DNA of 47,701 bases, taken from UBA1189 sp045660385 (GTDB lineage: Bacteria > Bacteroidota > Bacteroidia > Bacteroidales > Bacteroidaceae). The stretch covers positions 1 through 47,701 of the forward strand of contig JAZRDT010000092.1 of the NCBI GenBank assembly GCA_045660385.1. Direction: 5' to 3'. Position numbers and translations under genes: made by a program. The notes below the pieces were generated by a model. That model was not told the origin of the DNA. It saw only the letters and a list, made by a program, of their open reading frames with translations, and did no database searches. The first letter of the stretch is position 1; the number at the start of each line of letters is the position of its first letter. Shown here in pieces: positions 1 through 9,020 of this stretch.

Positions 1-131
1 GTACTCTTACCCGTACCATTCAGTCCGAGCAATCCGTACACTGCACCCTTCTCAAAACTCAACGAAAAATCGTTGAAAACCTTACAGCCATTACCGCTGT
101 AAGAAAACGCTAAATCGCTAATCTTTAACAT
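1..131 (-). CDS. ABC transporter ATP-binding protein, N-terminal part (cut by the window edge)
   Basis: The minus strand starts with ATG at 131 and reads MLKISDLAFSYSGNG, then a Walker A motif GLNGTGKS at the edge. This is the first 43 codons of an ABC ATPase that would energise a membrane transporter at the inner membrane. Only the first strand and P-loop are visible, so the substrate cannot be told. A promoter (196-226) and a perfect dyad (172-193) lie just upstream. In Bacteroidales such ATPases often share an operon with a permease and a YtrA-type GntR repressor, but no such gene is in view. Confidence 0.85.
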   Translation of the reverse strand, partial: MLKISDLAFSYSGNGCKVFNDFSLSFEKGAVYGLLGLNGTGKS

Positions 132-171
132 ACTCACATCTTTTAGTCGTTATACTTTTTGTTTATCTTAC

Positions 172-193
172 GTGTACTACCATAATAGTACAC
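172..193. promoter_or_regulatory. Perfect dyad, candidate operator of the ABC transporter operon
   Basis: GTGTACTA and TAGTACAC form a perfect 8-bp inverted repeat with a 6-bp spacer. It lies immediately downstream of the -7 box (196-203) on the minus strand, about where transcription should start. This is where a repressor would block initiation. The GT...AC ends resemble GntR-family (YtrA-type) operators as I remember them; the regulator itself is not in the window. Confidence 0.5.
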
Positions 194-195
194 TG

Positions 196-226
196 CAAAT
201 GTATAGCTTTTTATTTAATGTGCAAA
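196..226 (-). promoter_or_regulatory. Bacteroidetes-type promoter of the ABC ATPase gene
   Basis: On the minus strand, TTTG (226-223) is followed after exactly 19 bp by TACATTTG (203-196). This fits the Bacteroides -33/-7 consensus TTTG-N19-TAnnTTTG fully. The start codon is at 131, giving a leader of about 60 nt. Confidence 0.75.
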
Positions 227-276
227 GAATTTTGATGTTTTTTGTAAAAAAAAGATAGGAATTCATCAAAATAAAC

Positions 277-305
277 TGCGCGCCCTGCGGTAAGCAGAGC
301 GCGCA
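277..305 (-). terminator. Intrinsic terminator of the fucosidase operon
   Basis: A GC-rich hairpin (TGCGCGC and CTGC pairing with GCAG and GCGCGCA, loop of 5) lies 38 bp past the stop at 343. On the minus strand it is followed by a T-rich stretch (GTTTATTTTG). Confidence 0.7.
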
Positions 306-342
306 TGCTATATATATAATAGGATTAGAATCTGGTTGGATT

Positions 343-1371
343 TTATTGCTTAGGCTTCACATAGGTACCTTCTTCGATGAAGAGTCCTTCAATCTCGACA
401 TTACCCACCATACACTCTGCGGGGATGGTAAAGGTATGATCCTTTCCGAACTGTTGACGCTCGAAGTGCTTACTTCGCCACTGCACATTACCTTGAGCAT
501 CGACACTGTCACCTGCCAGATTGTAACCATACTTGACGATGATACCTGAATATTCGAATCCCTTTTCGGGACGCATGCGGATGGTGAAGGGCTTGCGAGC
601 CGGAGCTATGTAGCCACTCAGTGCGCTGCCATCTGCGGCAAGCACCTCGCCGTTGCGGTTGGCATCGTTGACCCTACATGTATTGCTCATTGCTGGCAAG
701 GAATTATCGGAGACAGCTGCAGGGTTGTTGACTATGATGGGGGATGGATTATCATTCACCACGATGTTGTCAATATAGCAAATAGCGTCGGATTTGTAGT
801 CGTGGGGCGACTCACAGTCGGGTACTACCACCAGACTATGAATCTCGATGCCGCCATTACCCTTAAAGGGAAGCACCACATCGACCCATCTGTCGGCAGC
901 GACATCGACAGTCGACATGGCCCAAAACTGTTCGGTTTCGGGCGACTGGGCCGGACGATCGGTGCGTTTACCGAGTCCGACCACCATGACACGCCCATTA
1001 TAAGGGCGATTGACCATAACGTGGATATACTTGGTTTGAGGAGTCAGCTCAAAAGGTTCGTTCAAATCGATGCGCACGCCAAAGGTATTACTTCCGAAGC
1101 GAGAACGCTGAACGGCCAGTATCTTTTTCGAGGGATTGGGTGCATAGCCCAACATGTCTTCCACAGCAGCGAGGTGATTATCCACTACAGCATAGTTTCC
1201 CTTCAGCTTGCCTGTGCGGAAAGGTGAAGCCTCCCATGTATCGTATACACCAAGGCTCTTATAATCGGTAGTTTCAAATGTTATGGTCTGTGCGCTGGCA
1301 GCGAGGTTCATCGCCACTAATGCCAACAATAAGGTATTTCTCATAGGAGTCAATATCTTGGTTTGATTCAT
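343..1371 (-). CDS. Secreted beta-rich protein next to the alpha-L-fucosidase, unknown function
   Basis: 342 residues with a signal peptide (LLLALVAMNLAASAQ, cleavage after AQ). The middle (about 30-205) reads like a galactose-binding-like beta-sandwich: ITFETTDYKSLGVYDTW, alternating strands, and DAICYIDNIVV at its end. A second beta domain covers about 235-342. I see no catalytic motif. It follows the fucosidase gene by 15 bp and shares its terminator, so it probably helps bind or present fucosylated glycans; that is inference. ATG at 1371 is used; ATG at 1344 (MRNTLLL) would give a tidier signal peptide. Confidence 0.75.
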   Translation of the reverse strand: MNQTKILTPMRNTLLLALVAMNLAASAQTITFETTDYKSLGVYDTWEASPFRTGKLKGNYAVVDNHLAAVEDMLGYAPNPSKKILAVQRSRFGSNTFGVRIDLNEPFELTPQTKYIHVMVNRPYNGRVMVVGLGKRTDRPAQSPETEQFWAMSTVDVAADRWVDVVLPFKGNGGIEIHSLVVVPDCESPHDYKSDAICYIDNIVVNDNPSPIIVNNPAAVSDNSLPAMSNTCRVNDANRNGEVLAADGSALSGYIAPARKPFTIRMRPEKGFEYSGIIVKYGYNLAGDSVDAQGNVQWRSKHFERQQFGKDHTFTIPAECMVGNVEIEGLFIEEGTYVKPKQ

Positions 1372-1386
1372 AATTCATAATTTAGA

Positions 1387-2922
1387 CTAGTATACCGCAA
1401 CTCTACTGATGAGCGGACATGCCTTGCTGTCTTCAATGACAATACGCAAAGCCTTCACCTCGAAACCATCGTCGTAGCTGGCTTGTGTACTTCCGTTGAG
1501 GGGAATGATGCGTTTGTATCCCACGGTAGTAGTTTCCACATTATCGGCACGGCGTGTCCATGTAACCCCATCAGGAGAGGTCTCTATATGAAACTTTCGT
1601 ATACGTTGTCCTTTGGCAATGTACTCCATGAGTTCGACGTAACGTACAGTCTGAGGTTTCTTCCATGTGAGGGTAATGACATCGGAGAGTTGTCCATCAT
1701 TGGTTGCCCAATAGGTATCCTTCTTATTATCTGTCATATTGGTAGCCTTGTAGTGGCGTTTCTTACCGGCCTTGCGCACATAATTGGTACTTACTCTTGC
1801 TTTAGCTGCAAGATCTTTACCAAGGCGTTGCTTGATCAGATTACCCGTTTCTACGAGTGAGTTCACCGTAGCCTCAGGAAGCACACCCGCTTGATTGGGT
1901 GGCAGATTAAGGATAAGTGTTGAATTGCGTCCTACGGTCTCGAGATACATCTGGAAGAGACGCTCAGGCGAATGAGGCGCCTCTCCATCGTGCCAGAACC
2001 ATCCGCGATTAGTAGCTTTGGCATCGCTCTCGCCAGGTAACCAGAACCATCCATCCTCGGTACCATACATACCATTGCGCTCGGGCGCATAGTCACGGTT
2101 CTCTGTACTCCAATTGGTCTGTCCGGCCCATCCTGCCTCGTTACCTATCCAGCGAGCCTCACCGCCTACTCCCCACATCACACAATCGGGACACACGAGG
2201 TGAATCGTATCACGCAGGTTAGGCACATCGTAATAGGTAGCACGGTCTATGCTACGTGTGTCGTATGCACCACCATAGTAGCCATTACCGCCGTTAGCAC
2301 CGTCAAACCACATCTCAAACTGGTCGGTACCATACTCTGCAATCTCTGCACACTGACGGAGGAACACCTCTTTTACATAGCGGTCGGTACCATATAGCGC
2401 ACTGTTGCGATCCCATGGCGATATGTAAAAGCCATATTTCAGTCCCAACTCCTTGGCTGCCGCGGCAAAGTCGCGCGGGATGTTCGTCTGTCGGCCATGG
2501 TCGTTGCCCGAGTTAGTCACGTTGTGATCTGTTGTTTCAGTGGGCCAGAGGCAGAATCCGTCGTGGTGCTTCACTACGGCGATACCACCACGCATACCAG
2601 CCGCCTTGGCTACCTCAAGCCACTGCTTGGGGTTGGGGGCTGCTGTGGGAGCAAAGATGTTGCGGTCCTCATCGCCGTTGCCCCACTCGCGGCCTGTATA
2701 GGTGTTCATGCCATAGTGGAAGAAGGCATAGAACTCCGTCTCCTGCCACTTGAGCTGGCGTGGATGAGGTATAGGATGCACGGGCACCGGTTCATTGTCG
2801 GGGTTGGGCAGCGTCTGCTTCATCAGTTGCAGTGTCTGTTGTGCGTTGGCTGTGGCTACGCCCATCACTGCTGTCAGTGCAAGGGCCATCAAGCGAGCCT
2901 TCGAGTGGGTTGATCTCTTCAT
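1387..2922 (-). CDS. Alpha-L-fucosidase, GH29, with a C-terminal F5/8-type domain
   Basis: 511-residue secreted glycosidase that removes alpha-linked L-fucose from glycans with retention of configuration. After a signal peptide (MALALTAVMGVATANAQ) comes the GH29 barrel: FFHYGMNTYTGREWG, KHHDGFCLWPT, YGFYISPWDRN and FEMWFDGANGG. The Asp in the last motif (D207) is the expected nucleophile. About 380-511 looks like a discoidin (F5/8C) carbohydrate-binding domain, with strands such as VRYVELMEYI. The acid/base residue cannot be fixed by eye; the WFDGANGG form fits the 1,3/1,4-specific subfamily B. The ATG at 2922 is preferred over an in-frame TTG at 2928. It leads a two-gene operon. Confidence 0.92.
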   Translation of the reverse strand: MKRSTHSKARLMALALTAVMGVATANAQQTLQLMKQTLPNPDNEPVPVHPIPHPRQLKWQETEFYAFFHYGMNTYTGREWGNGDEDRNIFAPTAAPNPKQWLEVAKAAGMRGGIAVVKHHDGFCLWPTETTDHNVTNSGNDHGRQTNIPRDFAAAAKELGLKYGFYISPWDRNSALYGTDRYVKEVFLRQCAEIAEYGTDQFEMWFDGANGGNGYYGGAYDTRSIDRATYYDVPNLRDTIHLVCPDCVMWGVGGEARWIGNEAGWAGQTNWSTENRDYAPERNGMYGTEDGWFWLPGESDAKATNRGWFWHDGEAPHSPERLFQMYLETVGRNSTLILNLPPNQAGVLPEATVNSLVETGNLIKQRLGKDLAAKARVSTNYVRKAGKKRHYKATNMTDNKKDTYWATNDGQLSDVITLTWKKPQTVRYVELMEYIAKGQRIRKFHIETSPDGVTWTRRADNVETTTVGYKRIIPLNGSTQASYDDGFEVKALRIVIEDSKACPLISRVAVY

Positions 2923-2963
2923 TGTCAATTATCGTGTTAGGATGTGTTACTCATTTTGCCTTG

Positions 2964-2971
2964 CAAAAATA
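2964..2971 (-). promoter_or_regulatory. Possible -7 box of the fucosidase operon
   Basis: TATTTTTG on the minus strand matches TAnnTTTG, 42 bp before the ATG at 2922. No TTTG is found at the -33 distance, so this is a weak call. Confidence 0.4.
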
Positions 2972-3077
2972 AACATTTTCTGCTAATCCGCCACTATGGT
3001 GCTATGGGTAATTTATGGAAACGATGGCTCGATAGGTTTGATATATGGCCATCTTTTATTTTTTTAGCGACAACCTA

Positions 3078-3108
3078 TTTGTTATTGCATACATTTAATG
3101 TAAATTTG
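3078..3108 (+). promoter_or_regulatory. Promoter of the eight-gene SusCD/TlpA operon
   Basis: TTTG (3078-3081), exactly 19 bp, then TAAATTTG (3101-3108): a full match to the Bacteroidetes primary sigma consensus. It lies 44 bp before the ATG at 3152. No sigma or anti-sigma gene is adjacent, so basal control seems to use this housekeeping promoter. Confidence 0.8.
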
Positions 3109-3151
3109 TACCGATTAAGTATTGTTAAAACATAGTGTGACACGAATTTAT

Positions 3152-4126
3152 ATGAATATGAAAAAGACATTTTTATTGGCACTTGCAATCATGGGTGCAA
3201 CTTTCGGTACCATGGAGGCACAAGAGAAGACCACGCTCAGTGCGGAGATTTATGGATATCAGAACGATATGGTATATTTTGACTGTATGCAGACTCCGCT
3301 GATTGCGCAGGAATTTTATACCAATCCAGGCGAGGAGCATGTATATAGTTTTGAGTGCGATAACCTGGTGTGTCTGACCATCAATGGACGCACGACGGTG
3401 CTGCTTCAGCCAGGAGACAGTTTGCATGTGAACATCACCTACGAGGGAAAGAATGTGCAGGTTGAGTATAGTGGTTCGGAACGCGCCGTGGCCAACAATC
3501 GACTGATGAAGAGCATCGAAACGCTGAAACGCTCGTTGCGTTACAAGAACCAGTTGTTGGGTTGCGTAGCTTTGGATATCAAGCCCAAGACGCGTATCGA
3601 CGACTCGCGCACGTTGCTCGAAAAGGCAACGGCACTGATGGAGAAGAGTGCTGCCAGCGCTGAGGCGAAGAACTATGTGGCGGCTTTGATCGACTACGAT
3701 GTGTATATGTCGTTCATCGAGTATCCGGTGATGTATGAGAGTGTGCGAGGACTGGCTTTGGCGGAGCAGGAGATCGGTGATTATTGGAACATTACCGAGG
3801 GCTATGTAACGCGTACCGATGCGCAGGCCTTGAACTGCCCTGAATATGCCAGTCTGCTCATGCGCTATTGTTTCTATATGAATGCAAAGGCTGCCATGAC
3901 CAAGGGTGAATCCTATGAGATGCCTAAAATGATGGAGGATATGTATGCAGAGTTTGCTGCATTCTACGACGGTGCGCAGCGCGACTTCTTGCTTTATATA
4001 CTCTTGCGCAACTTTATTATGAACGGAAAGGAGATTGAGCGTGCCGATGTATTATATAAGGAGTATGTGGAGAAATATAACAGTAACACCTTTTACAAGG
4101 AAATACTGGATATGTTGTTGCAGTAA
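3152..4126 (+). CDS. Periplasmic TlpA-like N-terminal domain protein without a thioredoxin domain
   Basis: 324 residues with a signal peptide (KKTFLLALAIMGATFGTMEAQ). An N-terminal beta domain (about 22-115) resembles the DUF4369-type domain that precedes thioredoxin folds in Bacteroidetes TlpA proteins; VLLQPGDSLHVNITYEG is the familiar 'effects of ligand' strand pair. The rest is helical. The thioredoxin domain that the three paralogues at the end of this operon carry is absent, and there is no CXXC. First gene after the promoter at 3078; SusC follows after 12 bp. A start at 3158 (MKKTFLL) is equally likely. The family call is by pattern only. Confidence 0.7.
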   Translation: MNMKKTFLLALAIMGATFGTMEAQEKTTLSAEIYGYQNDMVYFDCMQTPLIAQEFYTNPGEEHVYSFECDNLVCLTINGRTTVLLQPGDSLHVNITYEGKNVQVEYSGSERAVANNRLMKSIETLKRSLRYKNQLLGCVALDIKPKTRIDDSRTLLEKATALMEKSAASAEAKNYVAALIDYDVYMSFIEYPVMYESVRGLALAEQEIGDYWNITEGYVTRTDAQALNCPEYASLLMRYCFYMNAKAAMTKGESYEMPKMMEDMYAEFAAFYDGAQRDFLLYILLRNFIMNGKEIERADVLYKEYVEKYNSNTFYKEILDMLLQ

Positions 4127-4138
4127 TCGTTTGTTGCT

Positions 4139-7100
4139 ATGAAACTCGTTCTCAAAATAATGGTTGCCGCTGCACTGATGTTGGGTGCAGACCATGTGCA
4201 GGCACAGAACTCCGACTCGTGGAAGGAAACGCCTGTGACGTTGAGGGTCAGCAACCAACCGTTGGGTAAGGTGTTGGAGATGGTTGCCGAAACGGCTCAC
4301 GCACGCATTACCTTGCAGGATGTGTCGCTATGGAACATCAATAAGCCGACAAGTCTTGTGGTGAAGGACAAGCCTCTCGACAAGGTGCTGGGCGAACTTA
4401 TAGGCGACCAGAATGTAAAGATACGATACGAGGGTGATAACCGTATCATCGTTGAGCCGGATACGCAATATGAAGAGGATAAGGTGTGGGTGAATGTGTC
4501 GGGATTGGTGCTCGATAAGGCTACACAGGAACCGCTCATAGGTGCCACGGTGCTCATCACCGATGGTACGGGTAAGGACAAAGGAGCCCGAGGATGTATC
4601 ACCGATATCGATGGTAAGTTTAGCATACGCCTCGCGAAGAGGGAGTCGGTAAGTGTATCGTATATAGGTTACGAAACCGTATCGAAACAGGTGACAAAGG
4701 ATGAATACAATTTGACGGTAGAATTGAAGCCTAGCATTGAGCTGGATGATGTGGTGGTGACGGGTATCAGCCGGCGCAACAAAAATAGCTTTACCGGTAA
4801 CTATGTGGAGGTGAAGGGTGATGCCTTGCGCCAAATGAATCCGACAAATATCCTCAAGGGTTTGCAGTTCTTTGACCCGAGCTTTAAGATTGTCGAGAAT
4901 AACAAAACGGGATCGGACCCCAATGCTGAACCCGATTTTCAGATCCGTGGCGATCAGTCGTTAGGCTCAAAGTCGATGAATAGCATGGACCTCATGCTTG
5001 ACAATGTGTCGAGCCGCCCCAACACACCGCTCTTCGTGCTTGATGGCTTCACGGTGCCCATGAGCCGTATTCTGGACCTTGACCCTGAACGAGTGGAGAC
5101 AATCACTATCTTGAAGGATGCAGCAGCAACATCGGTGTATGGCTCGCGTGCTGCGAATGGTGTTGTAGTGGTAGAGACCAAGGTGGCTCCCGATGGCGAC
5201 CTCTCGGTGTCGTACAATGGAACGATGACCGTGCAGACCCCCGACCTGACCGACTACAACATGATGGATGCGGCTACGAAATTGGATACCGAGTGGAGAG
5301 CCGGATTGTATGACCCGACCAATGCAGCACATATGAACCTATATAATAGGTATCGCCGCAACATCCTTGGGGGAGTAGACACCTATTGGCTGTCGAAACC
5401 ATTGCGCACGGCATTCCAACACCGCCACTCGGCGAGTGTGGCGGGTGGTACCGAGGTGTTTCGCTATAGTTTGGATGTGAATGCGGCTATGCAACCCGGT
5501 GTGATGAAGGGCTCGGAAAATCAGAACCTCGGAGCCAATTTCAACATGACCTACATGAAGGAGAAGCTCACGATGCGTGCCAATGTGAGTCTCAATGAAT
5601 CGAACAGTCAGAATTCCCCCTATGGTTCGTTCTCGCAGTATACTCGCCTGAACCCCTATTACATCCCCGAAGATGCCAATGGCAAGCAGGTAAAGGTGCT
5701 TGACAATAACACCGTGAGCGGACAGAGCACCGTGATTACGAACCCGCTCTACGATGCTACCGTGGGCATCAAGGATGGCACCAACAGCCTGAACGTGACC
5801 ACGAACCTGAGCTTGGAATATATGATACTGAAGAACCTGCGTGTGACCGAGCAGCTCTCCTATACACGCGGCTTGGCTGGTTCGGATCGTTTCCTCCCTG
5901 CCGACCATTCAAGCTTTGAACTTGAGGACGACCTCACACGCAAGGGTAGCTACACAAAGAGCAGTGGTGAAATGTCGTCGTGGTCGAGCAATATGGGTGT
6001 AAACTACAACCTGGTATTGGGCGACCACCTGTTCAGTACTTTTGGTAACTGGACCATCAGTCAGGACCGTAACAATTATGTAAACCTTTCGGCAATGGGC
6101 TACCCCGATGTGCATATGGACGACTTTATCTTCGGTAACAAGATGGAGACAAACATGAGCAACATTGGTGTGGAGAATATCTCACGTTCGGTAGGACTCA
6201 TCGGACAGTTCTCCTATAGCTACGACAACCGATATTCTGTGGACTTCAACCTAAGCGGAGAGGCCTCGTCGCGCTACGCCAATCATGACCTTGTGCCCTT
6301 CTGGTCGGTGGGCGGACGATGGAATGCGCATAACGAGAAGTGGTTGCAGGGGTATCTGTCGAACCTCGTGTTCCGTGCAAGCTACGGTATCACAGGCGAA
6401 CAAAACTTCAGTCCGTCCGATGCCATCGAATATTATAGCTACTCTGACACCATGCGCCCCTATCATTCGTTCCCTGTGCTTGGTGCGCTCCTGAGCGGAT
6501 TGAACAATGCCGAACTGGGATGGGCCGAGACACACAACACGAGTGCTTCGGTGGACTTCGGTGTGTGGAAGAATCGGGTGAATGTAGCCTTCAACTATTA
6601 CGATAACATCACCAAGGAGTTGCTCACCAACTACGATCTGGCTCCGTCGACGGGATATGCTACCATGGTGATGAATGCGGGCGAACTGCAGAACCGTGGT
6701 TTCGATGCATCGCTTAACATTATCGCTATGCAGAACTTGCGTAAGGAGTTCTTTTGGACTGTTAATGCCAATGCCAACCGCAACCGTAACAAGATTCTTA
6801 AACTCTCGGACTATCTGAAGAAGGTAAACGAGGAGCAGATGAAATCGGCTACGGCACCGCTGCCCCAGTACCATGAGGGTGCCTCTACCACAACGCTTTA
6901 TGTGGTGCGTTCATTGGGCGTTGATCCCGTGACGGGTAAGGAGGTGTATTTGAAGCGCGACGGAACGAAGACTTTCACCTGGGATGCCAACGATAAGGTG
7001 CCTGTAGGAGATACCAACCCTAAGGTGAGTGGAACTTTCTCGACTAGTATCAACTGGAAGGACCTCTCGTGCATGCTTGGCTTTACCTATAAATATGGTG

Positions 7101-7483
7101 GTGTAGTGTATAATCAGACTCTTGTTGACAAGATTGAGAACCAGAATGTGGCATACAATCTTGACAATCGTGCAGGTCAAGGACGATGGGAGAAGCCCGG
7201 TGACGTTACCTCATATGTTGGTTTCAGTCCTACCGGTGCCAACACGCCTGCGAGTACGCGCTTTATCATGAACGACAATGAAGTGCGATTTGCTTCGATG
7301 AGTGTAGGCTACCGTCTATCGGCTGAAGACTTTAAGTTCTTGGATAAGGCAAGCATTGATGTCGTTGCACTGAACTTCACCACGAATGACATTGCTCGCT
7401 TGTCACCCATTCGTATGGAACGCGGACTGGATTATCCATTTGCGCGCTCCTACACCCTGTCCATGTCAATCATGTTCAGATAG
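4139..7483 (+). CDS. SusC/RagA-family TonB-linked outer membrane transporter with STN domain
   Basis: 1114-residue outer membrane transporter that takes up a substrate captured by its SusD lid, driven by TonB. Order: signal peptide (1-22), STN domain (about 33-112, LRVSNQPLGKVLEMVAE), carboxypeptidase-regulatory-like beta domain (about 117-205, VSGLVLDKATQEPLIGATV), plug with the SusC hallmark GSRAANGVVVVETK (about 340), and a long beta barrel ending in SMSIMFR. The STN domain often signals to a FecR-type anti-sigma factor, yet none is encoded nearby. The neighbours DUF4843 and PKD-like resemble the peptide-binding BT2261-2264 system, so peptides are a plausible substrate (inference). Confidence 0.95.
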   Translation: MKLVLKIMVAAALMLGADHVQAQNSDSWKETPVTLRVSNQPLGKVLEMVAETAHARITLQDVSLWNINKPTSLVVKDKPLDKVLGELIGDQNVKIRYEGDNRIIVEPDTQYEEDKVWVNVSGLVLDKATQEPLIGATVLITDGTGKDKGARGCITDIDGKFSIRLAKRESVSVSYIGYETVSKQVTKDEYNLTVELKPSIELDDVVVTGISRRNKNSFTGNYVEVKGDALRQMNPTNILKGLQFFDPSFKIVENNKTGSDPNAEPDFQIRGDQSLGSKSMNSMDLMLDNVSSRPNTPLFVLDGFTVPMSRILDLDPERVETITILKDAAATSVYGSRAANGVVVVETKVAPDGDLSVSYNGTMTVQTPDLTDYNMMDAATKLDTEWRAGLYDPTNAAHMNLYNRYRRNILGGVDTYWLSKPLRTAFQHRHSASVAGGTEVFRYSLDVNAAMQPGVMKGSENQNLGANFNMTYMKEKLTMRANVSLNESNSQNSPYGSFSQYTRLNPYYIPEDANGKQVKVLDNNTVSGQSTVITNPLYDATVGIKDGTNSLNVTTNLSLEYMILKNLRVTEQLSYTRGLAGSDRFLPADHSSFELEDDLTRKGSYTKSSGEMSSWSSNMGVNYNLVLGDHLFSTFGNWTISQDRNNYVNLSAMGYPDVHMDDFIFGNKMETNMSNIGVENISRSVGLIGQFSYSYDNRYSVDFNLSGEASSRYANHDLVPFWSVGGRWNAHNEKWLQGYLSNLVFRASYGITGEQNFSPSDAIEYYSYSDTMRPYHSFPVLGALLSGLNNAELGWAETHNTSASVDFGVWKNRVNVAFNYYDNITKELLTNYDLAPSTGYATMVMNAGELQNRGFDASLNIIAMQNLRKEFFWTVNANANRNRNKILKLSDYLKKVNEEQMKSATAPLPQYHEGASTTTLYVVRSLGVDPVTGKEVYLKRDGTKTFTWDANDKVPVGDTNPKVSGTFSTSINWKDLSCMLGFTYKYGGVVYNQTLVDKIENQNVAYNLDNRAGQGRWEKPGDVTSYVGFSPTGANTPASTRFIMNDNEVRFASMSVGYRLSAEDFKFLDKASIDVVALNFTTNDIARLSPIRMERGLDYPFARSYTLSMSIMFR

Positions 7484-7532
7484 AGAATAGCCAAGTGTTA
7501 AAATGCGAAGATAGGATGTAAAAAAAAGCAAT

Positions 7533-8978
7533 ATGAAGAAGATAATATATATATTAATAGGTCTGTTCGTGCTCTCCTCATGTGATGAGTGGTTGGATGT
7601 GACACCTAACACCGATGTGCCGGCCAAGGAACTGTTTACTACTGAGAATGGCTTTACAAGTGCTTTAGCCGGATTGTATATCGTGATGACCGAAGAGGAT
7701 ACCTATGGCAAGAACCTCACTTTTGGACTCATGGAACAGTTGGCACAAATGTATGATAAACTCCCCGACGGTACTTCGGATCGCAACAGTGTGTACATAT
7801 ACGATCGTGAGACAAGTGGGGCATACAATACAAAGGGGACGCTTGCCGATGTGTGGCAGGCGCAATATCATACGATTGCCAATGCCAACAATCTACTGAA
7901 ATGGTGGGATGTGAATGCTGAGACAGTACTTGTCGACACCATAACCCGACGTATGATACGGGGTGAGGCTTTGGCGCTGCGTGCCTTCCTGCATTTCGAC
8001 CTGTTGCGTGGATGGGGGCCTATGCACTATGCTGGCACCGATGAGGCTAAGGAGATGAAGTGTATGCCGTATCGTACCGTAGCTGACCATTCGAAACAAC
8101 CCTTGCTTGCAGCCGGGGAGGTGGTACGACATATTATTGATGACCTGCATGAGGCGCGCGAGTGCATGAGTTATGAAAAGGATTTGGATTTGAGCTCTCC
8201 GAGCAATAATCGCCAGTATCGTTTAAACTATCATGCCATCAATGCTATGCTGGCTCGTGTATATAATTATGCCGGGATCAAGGATAGTGCCGCTATCTAT
8301 GCAAAAAAGGTGATTGAGGAGAGCGGACTTACTCTTCAAAGTGGCAATGACAATGATCCTATTCTCTCTAAGGAGACGGTCTTTGGACTCAGCATGCACG
8401 AACTGAAGGATAATCTCTCGGAATATTTTGCATATGGCGACAAGATTGCCACCAAGTATTATCTGAACATCTCTACCTTGAATGCCATATACGAATCGGT
8501 AGGCTCGGAGAGCGAAGATATGCGGGCACAGGGTACTGCCTTCCATCGCAATAACGAGTTGCAGTATGCTATATCGCTGAAATATATCGACAACGATAAT
8601 GAGGTGATACCGCTCATCCGCCTTCCCGAGATGTACTACATCGCTTGCGAGGCTTCGGAGATGGACAACGAAGCTGCCACCTATATCAATAGCGTGCGTA
8701 ACAAAAGAGGTATATCAAAGGCCAAGGATGTAACATGCGACACCAAGGAGCAACGCATAACGGTACTCAATAAGGAGTATCGAAAGGAGTTCTATGGTGA
8801 GGGACAGTACTTCTGGTTCCTCAAGACACATGGTATCATGGGTGGTTTGTCGCATAGTCCGGAGGTGACGTTGGTAGAGGAGAATTTTGTGTTCCCCCTG
8901 CCCGATGCCGAAGTGGAGTATGGCTGGACACAGGAGAACGAGAAGGAGTCGGGTGAAGCGGAAGATGCCGTACTTTGA
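7533..8978 (+). CDS. SusD/RagB-family surface lipoprotein
   Basis: 481 residues with lipobox LFVLSSC and the typical mature start CDEWLDVTPNTDVPAKELF. SusD proteins are TPR-like, sit over the SusC barrel on the cell surface and bind the nutrient. Family features include FTTENGFTSALAGLY, NNLLKWWD, GEALALRAFLHFDLLRGWG and a C-terminal FPLPDAEVEYGW ('P...E...N' box). It lies 49 bp after the SusC gene. The somewhat short length fits SusD proteins of peptide-type systems. Confidence 0.95.
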   Translation: MKKIIYILIGLFVLSSCDEWLDVTPNTDVPAKELFTTENGFTSALAGLYIVMTEEDTYGKNLTFGLMEQLAQMYDKLPDGTSDRNSVYIYDRETSGAYNTKGTLADVWQAQYHTIANANNLLKWWDVNAETVLVDTITRRMIRGEALALRAFLHFDLLRGWGPMHYAGTDEAKEMKCMPYRTVADHSKQPLLAAGEVVRHIIDDLHEARECMSYEKDLDLSSPSNNRQYRLNYHAINAMLARVYNYAGIKDSAAIYAKKVIEESGLTLQSGNDNDPILSKETVFGLSMHELKDNLSEYFAYGDKIATKYYLNISTLNAIYESVGSESEDMRAQGTAFHRNNELQYAISLKYIDNDNEVIPLIRLPEMYYIACEASEMDNEAATYINSVRNKRGISKAKDVTCDTKEQRITVLNKEYRKEFYGEGQYFWFLKTHGIMGGLSHSPEVTLVEENFVFPLPDAEVEYGWTQENEKESGEAEDAVL

Positions 8979-9020
8979 ACTGCAGGAAAGAAGATTAGTA
9001 GAATTGTTAAATGCGACAAT

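Noticed and set aside
3122..3151. TTG start ten codons before the ATG of the first SusCD-operon gene
   Set aside because: It lies only 14 bp after the -7 box, so it would be at or before the transcript start, and it would spoil the signal peptide.
4139..7483. Expectation of an ECF sigma/FecR pair for the STN-bearing SusC
   Set aside because: No sigma or anti-sigma gene lies anywhere in the window, and the operon has a housekeeping-type promoter.
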